From the NCBI GenBank assembly GCA_947063875.1, contig CAMSTY010000011.1, positions 1-64,000 of the forward strand: a stretch of DNA of 64,000 bases, given 5' to 3'. Shown piece after piece: positions 46,401-54,274 of this stretch. Position 1 is the stretch's first letter, and each line of letters starts with the position of its first letter. The position numbers and the translations under genes are program-made. The notes beneath the pieces are model-generated. The model was given only the letters and a program-made list of their open reading frames with translations, searched no databases and was not told where the DNA came from. This stretch comes from an uncultured bacterium. Its GTDB lineage: Bacteria > Bacillota > Clostridia > Lachnospirales > Lachnospiraceae.

Positions 46401-48478
46401 TCTCCGCCTGCCCTCACACCGACTTCCGCTCTCATATTCTCGTAATTACGATTCTTACGCCAGCGTTCCTCTGCTTTCAGTTCCTCCGGCCGGTTGACGT
46501 GGAACAGTTCAAAAAAGGTCAGGGAATTGGGGATGTCGCCACCCTTTTCCACTTCCTTTACCTCGATTCCGGACAGGTTGCGCGCCATCTGCTCCATCGC
46601 AGACGCATCCGCCTCATCAAATTTTATCTGGTGCCGTTCCACGTCAGACAGACGGTAGCATCCCTCGAATTCCCTATCCTTTTGAATCACAAATTCACAG
46701 AGATTCGGCAGCTGCTCGTAGTTCTCCGCCATAATGCAGGTGGTCAGCCCCACGGATTCCTGGCCGTCATAGATATACTTGGTGATCAGTTCCCCCTCCA
46801 GCACCGAGGCGTCTGCCACAAACATAATATAATAAGGTTTGGGCACCGGCTCCTTTTTCTGCTGCTCATCCTCCGACCGCATGCGGAAAATCTTGACCAG
46901 TTCATAGAAAACATCGCTGGCCTCCTCTTTGCCGGAAGCCACATAGCGGGTTTTCTTGTCCTCGGACCAGACATGGGGCAGCCATTTTGCAAATCCCCAG
47001 TCCTCCCCCTTCTTTTTTCCATCATAAATATAAATCAGTTTGACGTCCGTATAGGAATTGTTGGCGGCAATCTGAGAAGAAAGGATATGCATGATATCGA
47101 TGGCTCCCTGCTTGCCCACTCCGCCAACCAGGCCGATTACGTGATAATCCGCCAGATTTACCCGCACCGGGACATCATACAGAGTCTCATACTCCTGGCG
47201 GATCATCTGCGGCTTCTGCATCAGGTTGTCATCCGACATGGTAAACCTTTCCTTCGGCGCATCGATCGCAATCTGGAACGGCAGGCTCCCCAGTCCCAAA
47301 CGGTGAGAGAGAAAATCCTCATGCCGCCGGTTCCTGCTCCAGAGCGCCGGGTTTGTGCGGTCATAACGAATACATTCTGCCACATCCGGATACAATTCCA
47401 GCAGCGTCCGGCGGGTCTGCTCATATTTTTCCTTGATCACTTCTACCTGGCGGATCAGATAAGCGCTGTAAGCCTCAAAACGTTTCTGCTCCTCCTCCAC
47501 GGTAATCTTCTTTTCATAACGGATATTCATCAGCGCCCAGAATACTCCCAGAATGGCAGAACCCACGGAGGTGACAATACCCGTGTACATAAATGCCCCG
47601 GAATATGCCACGCTGTTGGACCGAAGATACATCGTCAGCATCGTCCCCAGAAGCATGGGTATCATCATGGTAAAAGACGGCCCGATCACCATCAGCAGCG
47701 GCCTGCGGTTGATCACCCGGGGAGACGGCGGCGCCTCAATCACCACCGGCTCAGTCTCCAGAGGCGCCACGTTTCTCGGAGAACGATGGAAATAATTCTT
47801 CCCCTGTATTCGTCTGCTGCCTTCCTGACTTGCAGCAGAGGCTGTCCTGACATAGTGAAGCGGAAGGATCTGGCTGCTCAGCCTCAGCTGATCATTTACC
47901 GCCGAAATCGCCAGCTTCCCACCCAAAAAAATAATCTTCAAGCCATAGATGCTGATACAGTCTCCCAGTTCCAGCGTTTTCCGCCCGGTCAGTTTCTTTT
48001 CATTCAGGAAGATCCCATTGGCGCTCAGATCGTCAATCACCCATTGACTGCCGTCTTTCCTCAGAATCGCGTGCCGCCGGGAAACCAGATCCAGAAACCG
48101 GTAACGGATATCATTTTCCGGGGCAGAGCCGATCGTCACCTGTGTCAGAGAGGAAATGCTGTACTTGTTTAAGACCTCAAACGTGCTCTCCCTTTGTGTA
48201 ACCACCAGCGTAATCTGTTCATCCAGCCAGGTTGTGATCCGGATAATGTCATCGGACTCCAGATAATCATAAGGATCACCGCCTTCCTTCTGCAGCTGGC
48301 AGGCCCGGCTGTGCCGCAGACGCCAGCGGCCGCTTACCGCCTCCATCCGCAGCGTCAGATCTTCCTTCAGCCGAAAAAACCGACAGGAAATCCCAATATC
48401 ATAATCCGCATTACTCAATGCTGGCAGCTGAAATTCCTTATATGCGTTCTTCGTATAAACCGATAATACAATACTCAT
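43499..48478 (-). CDS. essC: EssC-type secretion ATPase, FHA plus FtsK domains
   Basis: A membrane ATPase of 1659 residues that is the motor of type VII secretion. The N-terminus has FHA-like domains (ISSLTQVTIGSAPENDI, VSRRHAIL, LSANGIFLNEKKL). Two transmembrane helices lie at about 260-315. Three FtsK/SpoIIIE domains follow: the first with GTTGSGKSET (about 711) and IIIDEFAEL, the second with GRIVSGKSTL (about 1160), the third with GRARTGKTN (about 1449) and a degenerate acidic site (IADMNEF). The start MSIVLSVYTKN has AGAGG just upstream. It forms an operon with VWA-FHA and FHA-TM genes, LytTR and EsaB. Confidence 0.95.
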   Translation of the reverse strand: MSIVLSVYTKNAYKEFQLPALSNADYDIGISCRFFRLKEDLTLRMEAVSGRWRLRHSRACQLQKEGGDPYDYLESDDIIRITTWLDEQITLVVTQRESTFEVLNKYSISSLTQVTIGSAPENDIRYRFLDLVSRRHAILRKDGSQWVIDDLSANGIFLNEKKLTGRKTLELGDCISIYGLKIIFLGGKLAISAVNDQLRLSSQILPLHYVRTASAASQEGSRRIQGKNYFHRSPRNVAPLETEPVVIEAPPSPRVINRRPLLMVIGPSFTMMIPMLLGTMLTMYLRSNSVAYSGAFMYTGIVTSVGSAILGVFWALMNIRYEKKITVEEEQKRFEAYSAYLIRQVEVIKEKYEQTRRTLLELYPDVAECIRYDRTNPALWSRNRRHEDFLSHRLGLGSLPFQIAIDAPKERFTMSDDNLMQKPQMIRQEYETLYDVPVRVNLADYHVIGLVGGVGKQGAIDIMHILSSQIAANNSYTDVKLIYIYDGKKKGEDWGFAKWLPHVWSEDKKTRYVASGKEEASDVFYELVKIFRMRSEDEQQKKEPVPKPYYIMFVADASVLEGELITKYIYDGQESVGLTTCIMAENYEQLPNLCEFVIQKDREFEGCYRLSDVERHQIKFDEADASAMEQMARNLSGIEVKEVEKGGDIPNSLTFFELFHVNRPEELKAEERWRKNRNYENMRAEVGVRAGGELCYLDVHEKYHGPHGLVAGTTGSGKSETLQTYMLSLALNFSPDDISFFIIDYKGGGMANLFDGLPHLIGQISNLSGNQVRRAMVSIKSENKRRQRVFNEHNVNNINLYTKLYKNGEAAMPVPHLFIIIDEFAELKREESDFMKELISVAQVGRSLGVHLILATQKPSGTVDDNIWSNSKFRLCLRVQDRQDSNDMLHKPDAAYITQAGRCYLQVGNDELYELFQSGYSGAAYDENAGSFQTGIASMISMTGKEALIGSNLKRKQQAKLRLSWICSLIRMMQYAAADRLMTLRAFSENPDAMESVYQKLEEFGADYPRSEYNSRRLEELLRSYLDISDLVSKDAPRSLEEEVGELLKYADQNNVKLPEQKMKTQLDAMVEYLAKTAREHGYNHNFQLWMPLLPVSFPISLLAGYKDRIFDGSQWQKPAEEWALEVPLGLCDDPVNQAQMPLVISFSENGHHAFCGRIVSGKSTLLQTLFYAMVHKYAPDYVNLYAIDFSSHMLSAFEHAPHVGGVIYEDDSEKMNKFFHMMNQMLEERKKLFKGGNYSQYVRANGVRVPAVVIAIDNYASFREKTNNQYEDVVLHLAHDGVGYGIFLAITAGGFGSSEIQTKVGDNIKTVVCLQMNDKFQYADAMRVPRVETLPETDIRGRGLARVGERILEFQTALSLEAEDDYQRLGRIEEECRQMQKAWMGRRAKQIPVIPEKPVWSEFEELAETEELSADDRHLPLGYEKESASPYGIDLSRTYCYLISGRARTGKTNAMKALIRAAGKKGGRVVVIEHGSDELKATAAKTEAEYIDSQKLQADFFAGLIEPVKKRNGIKKALIEEGREEEVYEAMQKEEKYYIFIADMNEFINSVYKPEEGVLNIRPFLENITEKGKMLNVFFFAGINPDTVSSIVGLRAYENMTGYRTGIHLGGAVSNLRYMDFGYLNYTEQAKTMKAGTALLPTGNDENVARVVVPLVKG

Positions 48479-48525
48479 TTTCCCTCTTTTCCTATCCTGT
48501 TCCCCGGACACGACAGCATCTTTTG

Positions 48526-49116
48526 TTACATCAATTGTCCTTTATAATCCATCAGAAATACCTGGACGTGGCAGGTCCCGATCCTCATCTGGTCTCCGGT
48601 CAGCAGGCGAACCGCCTTGTCCACCACTGCTGTTTTCTGTTTCTTCCGCTGCAAGATGACCATATGGCCGGGGGTTAAGTTCCTCACATACACCTCTTCG
48701 TGATAGAGAAAGATCTCGCACTGCTGCGGCGCCATATCCTCCGCCGGAAGCACTATATCATTCATCCCCTCCTGGTTTCCCAGCAAAATATGGTCCTCCG
48801 GATTCAGCATATAATTTTGCAGTTTTGCTCCCATAACAGACAGCTGTATGACGATGCGGCCTCCCGTCGTGGCCTCTTTCTTCCTTGTCTTCTGCTCCAG
48901 TTCCATCGGCATCGCCTGACCGTTTTCCGAAAACACGTTTTTCCGGCTCCGGCTGTTTTTCAGGGCCTCACTCAATGCCTGATCCTTCAAAAGCTTCTGG
49001 TATTGTGTCCTTTTTTCTTTCCGTTTCTTCAGATAATGGCCGATCAGCGCAAAAATGATCACCAGAACCGCCGCTGCCGCCACATAATACCATCTTTCCT
49101 TCAAAAACTGTGTCAT
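48526..49116 (-). CDS. membrane-anchored FHA protein
   Basis: A 196-residue protein with one N-terminal transmembrane helix (about 9-28), a basic linker (KKRKEKRTQYQKLL) and a C-terminal FHA-like domain (about 90-190: IVIQLSVMGAKLQN, ILLGNQEGMNDIVL, VYVRNLTPGH). The core Ser/His of the FHA site is not obvious (EDMAPQQCEIF), so phosphopeptide binding is uncertain. It lies between the VWA protein and essC. It may take a structural place that EssB-like proteins hold elsewhere; that is inference. Confidence 0.78.
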   Translation of the reverse strand: MTQFLKERWYYVAAAAVLVIIFALIGHYLKKRKEKRTQYQKLLKDQALSEALKNSRSRKNVFSENGQAMPMELEQKTRKKEATTGGRIVIQLSVMGAKLQNYMLNPEDHILLGNQEGMNDIVLPAEDMAPQQCEIFLYHEEVYVRNLTPGHMVILQRKKQKTAVVDKAVRLLTGDQMRIGTCHVQVFLMDYKGQLM

Positions 49117-49131
49117 CCGCTTTCCGACTCC

Positions 49132-50922
49132 TTATTCGTTGATCTGCCTGACCTGTATACGGAGTCTGGCGGAACCCATGCGAAGCACACTGCCGGATTT
49201 CAATTCCGCCTCCGTTATCCGGTTCGGACTCTCATCCAGAAAAGTTCCGTTCTTCGACTCCAGATCACGCAGAATCATTTTCCCATCCTGCAGCACAATC
49301 TCGCAGTGGCAGCCCGACAAAGTCCGGTTGTCAGGAATGCAGACCATACATTCCCGGCCTCTGCCAAGAGTAATCCTGTCAACGACATTTACCTGATATA
49401 CCCGTTCGGGATTATCCAGATCATACAATTCCAGGCGATAGCTCTTTAACCCCGTCTCCGGATAGTCAAACAGACGCCGTGTGCAGTCATCATCATCCAG
49501 ATTCAGCGAAACAGACGGATTGACGGAAACGGACGGTTCCTCCGCTAACTCTTCCAGCACTTCAAAAGGCTCTGCCTGGCTGTCCTTCCTTTTCTTTATC
49601 ACAATCGCTGCCACCGCTGCCGATATGCCTGCCAGCAAAGCAAGAATCCCCCAAAACCATTTTTTCAATGCCGCCATCCACTTCTCTGCCAGCGTCCGTT
49701 CTTCTGTCTCGACGGCCGGCGCCGGCTCTTCCACCTCAAATCCCGCCGTCCCCTCCACCACATTGTTCTCCATAGACAAATCGTAGATGTTGGTACAGGC
49801 GATAGTATATGCTCCCGGCTTCAGTTCCTCCGCAAAAGTCAGCACCACCTCATTGGCGTTCTCCGTACTCACGCTGACTCCCGTCACAGCCACGATCTGC
49901 CTGCCGCTATCTCCATCCGCCCGGGTGACCATATAAGAACCCGCCGCTCCGGCTCCCCGTACCGGTTCCGAAAATTCCAGCCGGACCTGGTTCGGGGCCG
50001 CCTTCTCGGCATATAAAACCGTCGGAGCTATCCGGTCTTCCTCATGTCTGGCTACCAGTACATCCCGGGTCAGGGTCTGATTGGCATCGGTCTTAATGGC
50101 AAATGTCTCCATGCTGTTGCTCACGGTATTGCTTCCGGCCCGAAACTCCACCACATCTGCCATGTCCATCTCCTGCGCAAAGGCATCCAGAAACGTCCCC
50201 GCCTCTTCCCTGCCAAAGATCATCAGCTTCCCACCGGAAGTCCTCGCAAACTCCCCAAAATTGTTAATATTTTCACGAGCCGTATCTTTGATGGCGCACG
50301 CATAGGCCGGAATGCCCTTGCGCCTTAAATTCTCCTGCGCCTCCTGCGCCACCGTCTTGCCGATGGTAAAATCCTCCCCGTCGGAAATCACCACCAGCAC
50401 CTTCCGCTTGCAAACCTCTGCCGGCACCTGTTCCGCCCGGTCTGCCGCCATGCTGACGGCCTCAAACAGCAGCGTCTTATTGTCCACGTTGTCAATCGAA
50501 TCCAGGACAGCCTGCATATCCTCGGGCGCATGATCCTCCGCCAGCCTCAGTTCCACCTGCTCGCCAAATGTATAGAGTGCCATGCAATCACCCGGCCTTA
50601 ACGTCCCCTCAAAATTCCGAATCGATTGCTTGATCTCATTAAAATAAGCCTCCGGCATAGAATTGGACACATCCAGCAGCACATAATACCAGACCGGCTC
50701 CCCGCTCTGGCCAAAAGAAGTGCTTCCCACTAATTCCAGCCTTTCTTTTCCCAGCCAGGCCTCTGTCACATTTTCTCCGACCCCCTGCCCGTAGACAGTC
50801 ACCTCCGGCATATTGATATATACCTGCTCCAGGGACGGGTTCTCATCTGCTGCGCTTACCATACCAAAAGCATAGATCCCCGCCAAACATAATGCTCCTG
50901 CCAAAAAGCCGCGTATCTTCAT
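49132..50922 (-). CDS. VWA, transmembrane and FHA protein
   Basis: A 596-residue protein. A signal peptide (MKIRGFLAGALCLAGIYAFG and onward to SAA) leads to a von Willebrand A domain with the metal site DVSNSM (about 80-85), then RPGDCMALYTFG and VLVVISDGEDFT. An Ig-like region follows (FSEPVRGAGAAGSYMVTRAD). One transmembrane helix is at about 424-446, and a cytoplasmic FHA domain (about 510-590) has ITLGRGREC, LSGCHCEI and ESKNGTFLDE. It spans the membrane, binding something outside by VWA and phosphothreonine inside by FHA. It is the first gene of the EssC operon. Confidence 0.85.
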   Translation of the reverse strand: MKIRGFLAGALCLAGIYAFGMVSAADENPSLEQVYINMPEVTVYGQGVGENVTEAWLGKERLELVGSTSFGQSGEPVWYYVLLDVSNSMPEAYFNEIKQSIRNFEGTLRPGDCMALYTFGEQVELRLAEDHAPEDMQAVLDSIDNVDNKTLLFEAVSMAADRAEQVPAEVCKRKVLVVISDGEDFTIGKTVAQEAQENLRRKGIPAYACAIKDTARENINNFGEFARTSGGKLMIFGREEAGTFLDAFAQEMDMADVVEFRAGSNTVSNSMETFAIKTDANQTLTRDVLVARHEEDRIAPTVLYAEKAAPNQVRLEFSEPVRGAGAAGSYMVTRADGDSGRQIVAVTGVSVSTENANEVVLTFAEELKPGAYTIACTNIYDLSMENNVVEGTAGFEVEEPAPAVETEERTLAEKWMAALKKWFWGILALLAGISAAVAAIVIKKRKDSQAEPFEVLEELAEEPSVSVNPSVSLNLDDDDCTRRLFDYPETGLKSYRLELYDLDNPERVYQVNVVDRITLGRGRECMVCIPDNRTLSGCHCEIVLQDGKMILRDLESKNGTFLDESPNRITEAELKSGSVLRMGSARLRIQVRQINE

Positions 50923-51026
50923 ATCCTTTTTCCTCTCCGCTGTCTCTTTTAAAACATCCCTTTCCCATTTTGGGTTAAATAATTTTGTCTTTTTGGAATA
51001 TTTCGGATTGTTTTGTAATTTCTTCC

Positions 51027-51055
51027 ATTTTACTAATCTCCGCTGTCTCCATCAA
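51027..51055 (-). promoter_or_regulatory. promoter of the EssC operon
   Basis: TTGATG, 17 nt, TAAAAT on the minus strand, about 100 bp upstream of the VWA gene. There is no LytTR-type repeat here, so this operon may be constitutive. Confidence 0.5.
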
Positions 51056-51126
51056 TATGTACCACCAATTGTACCGCTCATCTTTTCTCTGTACACCAGG
51101 AAAAACATCTCTTCCCAAACTAATCG

Positions 51127-51155
51127 TTGACAACCCGTCACTCCCATCTTATAAT
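51127..51155 (+). promoter_or_regulatory. promoter of the XRE regulator
   Basis: TTGACA, 17 nt, TATAAT, a perfect consensus promoter 31 bp before the gene at 51187. Confidence 0.85.
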
Positions 51156-51186
51156 CCAGTAAAACCGTCACGAAAGAGGTCTTTCC

Positions 51187-52614
51187 ATGAAAACGTTCGG
51201 AGAACTTTTAAGAGAATACATCGAAAAAAGCGGCTTTACCATTTATCAGTTTGCTAACATTTCCGGAGTCAACCGGGTCAATATCCAGAGATATCTCGCC
51301 GATCAACGTTTCCCGTCCCCGGATATCTATGAAATTCTCCGAAGCCATCTCCAACTCCGGCCCTCCGAACAGCAAAAACTCGAAACCTCCTATGAGATGT
51401 CCAGAATTGGGAAAACACGATACCTTCAGCGCGCGGCTGTCAAAAGGCTGATCGAGTCCGCAACCCTCATCTATGAAAGCGAAAGACAGATGCCCGCCTG
51501 TTTCGGCAAATCTCCGGACAGTGTCTTGCACGTTGCCCCCCACTGTCCCAATGGCGTCTGCGCAGTCTCCGGTTCTCTTAATGCCTGCCATCTTTTCCAG
51601 GCGGAACTGACCCGCACGGTTCTCTCTCATGAAGATCCTCACGCCGGTTTATTCCTCCCTGCCAAACCGGAGCATAACCTGTTAAATACCAGTCTGACCA
51701 TCCTTGCGCCGCACCAGGATCACCCCATACAGATCACCCAGATCTTTCCGATGGCCAAGGCACAGGCAGATTTTGACGGCCACAATCTGGATGTGATCGC
51801 CGCCGTCCTTCCGCTTTGCTTTTCCGCCCGCTTTCGTTATCAAGCCTTTTTTTACTATGACGATTGTCTGAGCGACAAAAATTATGGACTCCTGTATCCT
51901 TATTATGCCATCTTTCCTGACAGCCTTCTGCTTTTCTCTCAGGATATGGAAAATGCCTTATTATGTCAGGATAAAACCATGGTCGGGCTTTATCAGACCC
52001 AATTTGACCATCATCTGCGCCACTGCAGCAAAATCATAGATCCTGTCCGTCCGTTTTCCGGCCCCGCCCATATCCTGAGTTACTATCCGTGCCTGACCGC
52101 GCTGAACGAGCCGGAAAAGGCGGATCTTCTCCTTTGGGAAGACATGGAAAAACAGGAGATATTTCCGCATGCTGCCAGCGGGCAATTTCCGGATTGGCAG
52201 GACCCGGATGAATGGCACTGCCATTATTTTGCCGAGCAGGGGTTGATGGAATTTGCCAAAACCGGGGTTCTCATGGAACTGCCGCCCTCCCTGACCCAGC
52301 CACTTCCTCCCAGGCACAGGCTTATTTTTTTGAATCGTCTGCGGGAAATCTGCAGCGAGGCGCACACCTTTCTTTATTTGATCAATTCGGATGCTTTTCG
52401 GGTTCCTCCCTGTCTGAATCTGATCGTAACAGAAAGGAACGCATCCCTGTTTCACCTGATCGGATGCCCGGACGAACGTGCTGTCTCCATCCGGGAAACC
52501 GGAATCTGCCTTGCTCTGGCCGATTTTCTCGTCTCCCTTCCTGACAGTCCTTACATATATACAAAAAGCCAGTCTCTGGAAATCATAAACCGTGCAATCC
52601 GTCAAATTACATAG
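51187..52614 (+). CDS. XRE-type regulator with unknown C-terminal domain
   Basis: A 475-residue protein. The N-terminus is a helix-turn-helix of the XRE class (FGELLREYIEKSGFTIYQFA, SGVNRVNIQRYLADQ, about 4-45). The remaining 400 residues carry no motif I recognise, but are rich in Phe, Tyr and His and have several Cys (HVAPHCPNGVCAVSG). It is divergent from the EssC operon and separated by about 260 bp, so it could regulate that operon or sense a ligand for it. AAAGAGG precedes the ATG. The link to secretion is by position only. Confidence 0.75.
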   Translation: MKTFGELLREYIEKSGFTIYQFANISGVNRVNIQRYLADQRFPSPDIYEILRSHLQLRPSEQQKLETSYEMSRIGKTRYLQRAAVKRLIESATLIYESERQMPACFGKSPDSVLHVAPHCPNGVCAVSGSLNACHLFQAELTRTVLSHEDPHAGLFLPAKPEHNLLNTSLTILAPHQDHPIQITQIFPMAKAQADFDGHNLDVIAAVLPLCFSARFRYQAFFYYDDCLSDKNYGLLYPYYAIFPDSLLLFSQDMENALLCQDKTMVGLYQTQFDHHLRHCSKIIDPVRPFSGPAHILSYYPCLTALNEPEKADLLLWEDMEKQEIFPHAASGQFPDWQDPDEWHCHYFAEQGLMEFAKTGVLMELPPSLTQPLPPRHRLIFLNRLREICSEAHTFLYLINSDAFRVPPCLNLIVTERNASLFHLIGCPDERAVSIRETGICLALADFLVSLPDSPYIYTKSQSLEIINRAIRQIT

Positions 52615-52752
52615 CCGGCATATTTCGCCGGATCTTCTGCAAATCGAGCAGGGGATGCCCTTCCCCTTACTCGCCATGCCGGGACAAGAGTACAGTTACC
52701 AGTTTTTGGCAGCTGTGTCCTGTATTCCTCTCCACCCCGTGAGCACCAAAAA

Positions 52753-52783
52753 GACAGGCAGATGGCTGCCTGTCGATTTTTTA
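52753..52783 (+). terminator. terminator after the XRE regulator
   Basis: Gacaggcag pairs with ctgcctgtc over a 4-base loop, followed by GATTTTTT. A further short palindrome, ccggc-7 nt-gccgg, sits at 52617-52633 directly after the stop codon. Confidence 0.85.
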
Positions 52784-52803
52784 ACAAATATATCTTCTGC
52801 CTG

Positions 52804-53403
52804 TCAGTGACCATTCGTCTCCAGGCACGCCAGTATCATCTCCACACAACGCTCAATCCCCAGTTCTCCGCTATTCAGGCTGATATGGTAATTCCTGGGG
52901 TTCCCCCACTCATTGCCGGTAAAATATTGGTAATAATCCCGCCTTCTCTGGTCAATCTCCCGGATACGGGCCTCCATCTTCCTGCTGCTTTCCTGCTTCA
53001 GCTGCCGCATCCGCTCCACACGCTTCTTCATACTGCCGCAAATGAACACGCGGAAACCATCCTCCACGATAAAATCCGAACATCTGCCGATAATCACACA
53101 GGGGCCAGACTGCTCCAGCCTTCGTATAATCTGGGACTGGGCCATAAAAAGCTGATCCTGCACCGGGACTTCATACAGGACGGAAAACGGATTGACCGAT
53201 ACATACTCATGGTCCGCCCGCTCCTGCTGCCCGATCACCTCATCATGGGCGTGAAACACATCCTCCGCAATATTGCTGTCCTCCGCCGCCATGGAGATAA
53301 TCTCCTTATCGTAGAACGGAATCTTAAGCTTTTCTGCCAGGCGGAATCCGATCTCTCTCCCACCGCTTCCAAACTCACGACTGATCGTAATCACTTTTTT
53401 CAT
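52804..53403 (-). CDS. cytidylate kinase-like protein
   Basis: A 199-residue P-loop protein of the Cytidylate_kin2 family. The start KKVITISREFGSGGREIG holds the P-loop-like sequence, followed by PFYDKEIISMAAE, CVIIGRCSDFI and FICGSMKKRVERM. It differs from the essential Cmk by its short length and sequence, so nucleotide specificity is uncertain. It appears to be a single gene convergent with the XRE regulator. Confidence 0.85.
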   Translation of the reverse strand: MKKVITISREFGSGGREIGFRLAEKLKIPFYDKEIISMAAEDSNIAEDVFHAHDEVIGQQERADHEYVSVNPFSVLYEVPVQDQLFMAQSQIIRRLEQSGPCVIIGRCSDFIVEDGFRVFICGSMKKRVERMRQLKQESSRKMEARIREIDQRRRDYYQYFTGNEWGNPRNYHISLNSGELGIERCVEMILACLETNGH

Positions 53404-53456
53404 AATCCTGCCTCCTCTTTCTCGTAAGATCCCGTCTCATCCCTGGTGTCATCATA

Positions 53457-53961
53457 TCATATCCCATTCCTCACTTCAAGACTTTTCCAATCTATCCCTG
53501 TTCTGACACAATCTTTTGGCCATACTTGAGTCACATTTTCAGCAAGCTTTTTGATGTCATCAATGGAAAGTTCGGGAAAGCACTCCTGTATCCCTTCGAT
53601 TGTAAATTTTTGCGGCTTTGCCATTTTTATCGCAGATTTCTCTGCTTCCTCTCTCAACTGCCTGACAGCCTCTTCCTTCTCTCGTTTCTCGTTTTCCTTC
53701 TCTCGTTTCTCGTTTTCCTTCTCTCGTCTCTCCTCTCTCCTCTTCCTTCTCTCGTCCCTCCTTCTCCGTCGCCTGCCTCACGATCTGGGCAATCTCCGGT
53801 TCCATGCTTTTCAACAATGCCTGGTGCATGGCCCCATCCCCTTTCAATTCTTCCGCTATCTCACGGTTCGCCTTAACGCTTACCTCCAATACCGCATCCG
53901 CCTATTCCGGGTTTATTGCTGCCGCAAATCCGAAATGCCATTGTGCTTTGGCTTCATTCAT
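53457..53961 (-). pseudogene. decayed gene with repetitive Arg/Glu/Lys segment
   Basis: A gene that can be followed across two lesions. From the ATG at 53961 it reads MNEAKAQWHFGFAAAINPE, then an in-frame TAG, then ADAVLEVSVKANREIAEEL, MHQALLKSMEPEIAQIVRQA and an Arg/Glu-rich tract. Inside the tract the frame shifts by one, and the other frame continues EAVRQLREEAEKSAI, KMAKPQKFTIEGIQ, CFPELSIDDIKKLAENV to a stop at 53457. The tail resembles those of Rpn/PD-(D/E)XK-type transposase-like proteins of clostridia, but the nuclease core is absent. Function is lost. Confidence 0.6.
53675..53757. repeat. 21-bp tandem repeat inside decayed gene
   Basis: The unit ccttctctcgtttctcgtttt occurs at 53675-53695 and 53696-53716, followed by diverged copies. 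One unit is 7 codons and encodes Lys/Glu/Arg/Asn-rich coiled-coil repeats, so copy changes keep frame, but the frameshift lies within or beside this tract. Confidence 0.75.
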
Positions 53962-54095
53962 CTTCCTCTTCTGTCTGTATTTTATTGTACCATATCCCGA
54001 TTGCTTTGTGCAATCCCAGGATTTCTTCATCCACGCCCAACGTAACACCATAACGGTATTGGCCCATAACTGATCGGCAGCCCTCAAACTGCCTG

Positions 54096-54124
54096 TTTTC
54101 ACTTTCTCGGATTTGTAGTATAAT
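54096..54124 (+). promoter_or_regulatory. promoter of the SPL-family gene
   Basis: TTTTCA, 17 nt, TATAAT. The predicted start near 54131 leaves a 144-nt leader that holds the repeated ACTTAG motifs. Confidence 0.6.
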
Positions 54125-54130
54125 AGGAAC

Positions 54131-54184
54131 ACTTAGCGAGGTATTTTACGAACTTAGTGCGAGTAATACCTGGCCACTTAGCGA
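54131..54184 (+). repeat. ACTTAG-repeat leader with inverted repeat
   Basis: ACTTAGCGA occurs at 54131 and 54176, and ACTTAGTGCGA at 54152. Between them aggtatt (54139-54145) pairs with aatacct (54165-54171). From memory similar stretches recur in intergenic regions of related genomes, so this may be a dispersed palindromic element placed in the leader of the gene at 54275. Confidence 0.45.
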
Positions 54185-54274
54185 ATGGGGGCCGAAGGCG
54201 CAGCATGAGGTTCGCGGACAGGGTATCATAAGACATTACATATATTAAAACAGATAAAGCCAAGGAGATTGCCC

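Noticed and set aside
45809..48172. 787-codon open frame on the plus strand opposite essC
   Set aside because: It is the antisense shadow of essC, whose motifs and codon pattern are clear; the plus-strand product has no domain and no ribosome site.
53675..53757. Short tandem repeats considered as a CRISPR array
   Set aside because: Units of 21 bp are adjacent with no unique spacers; they encode a charged coiled-coil tract in a decayed gene.
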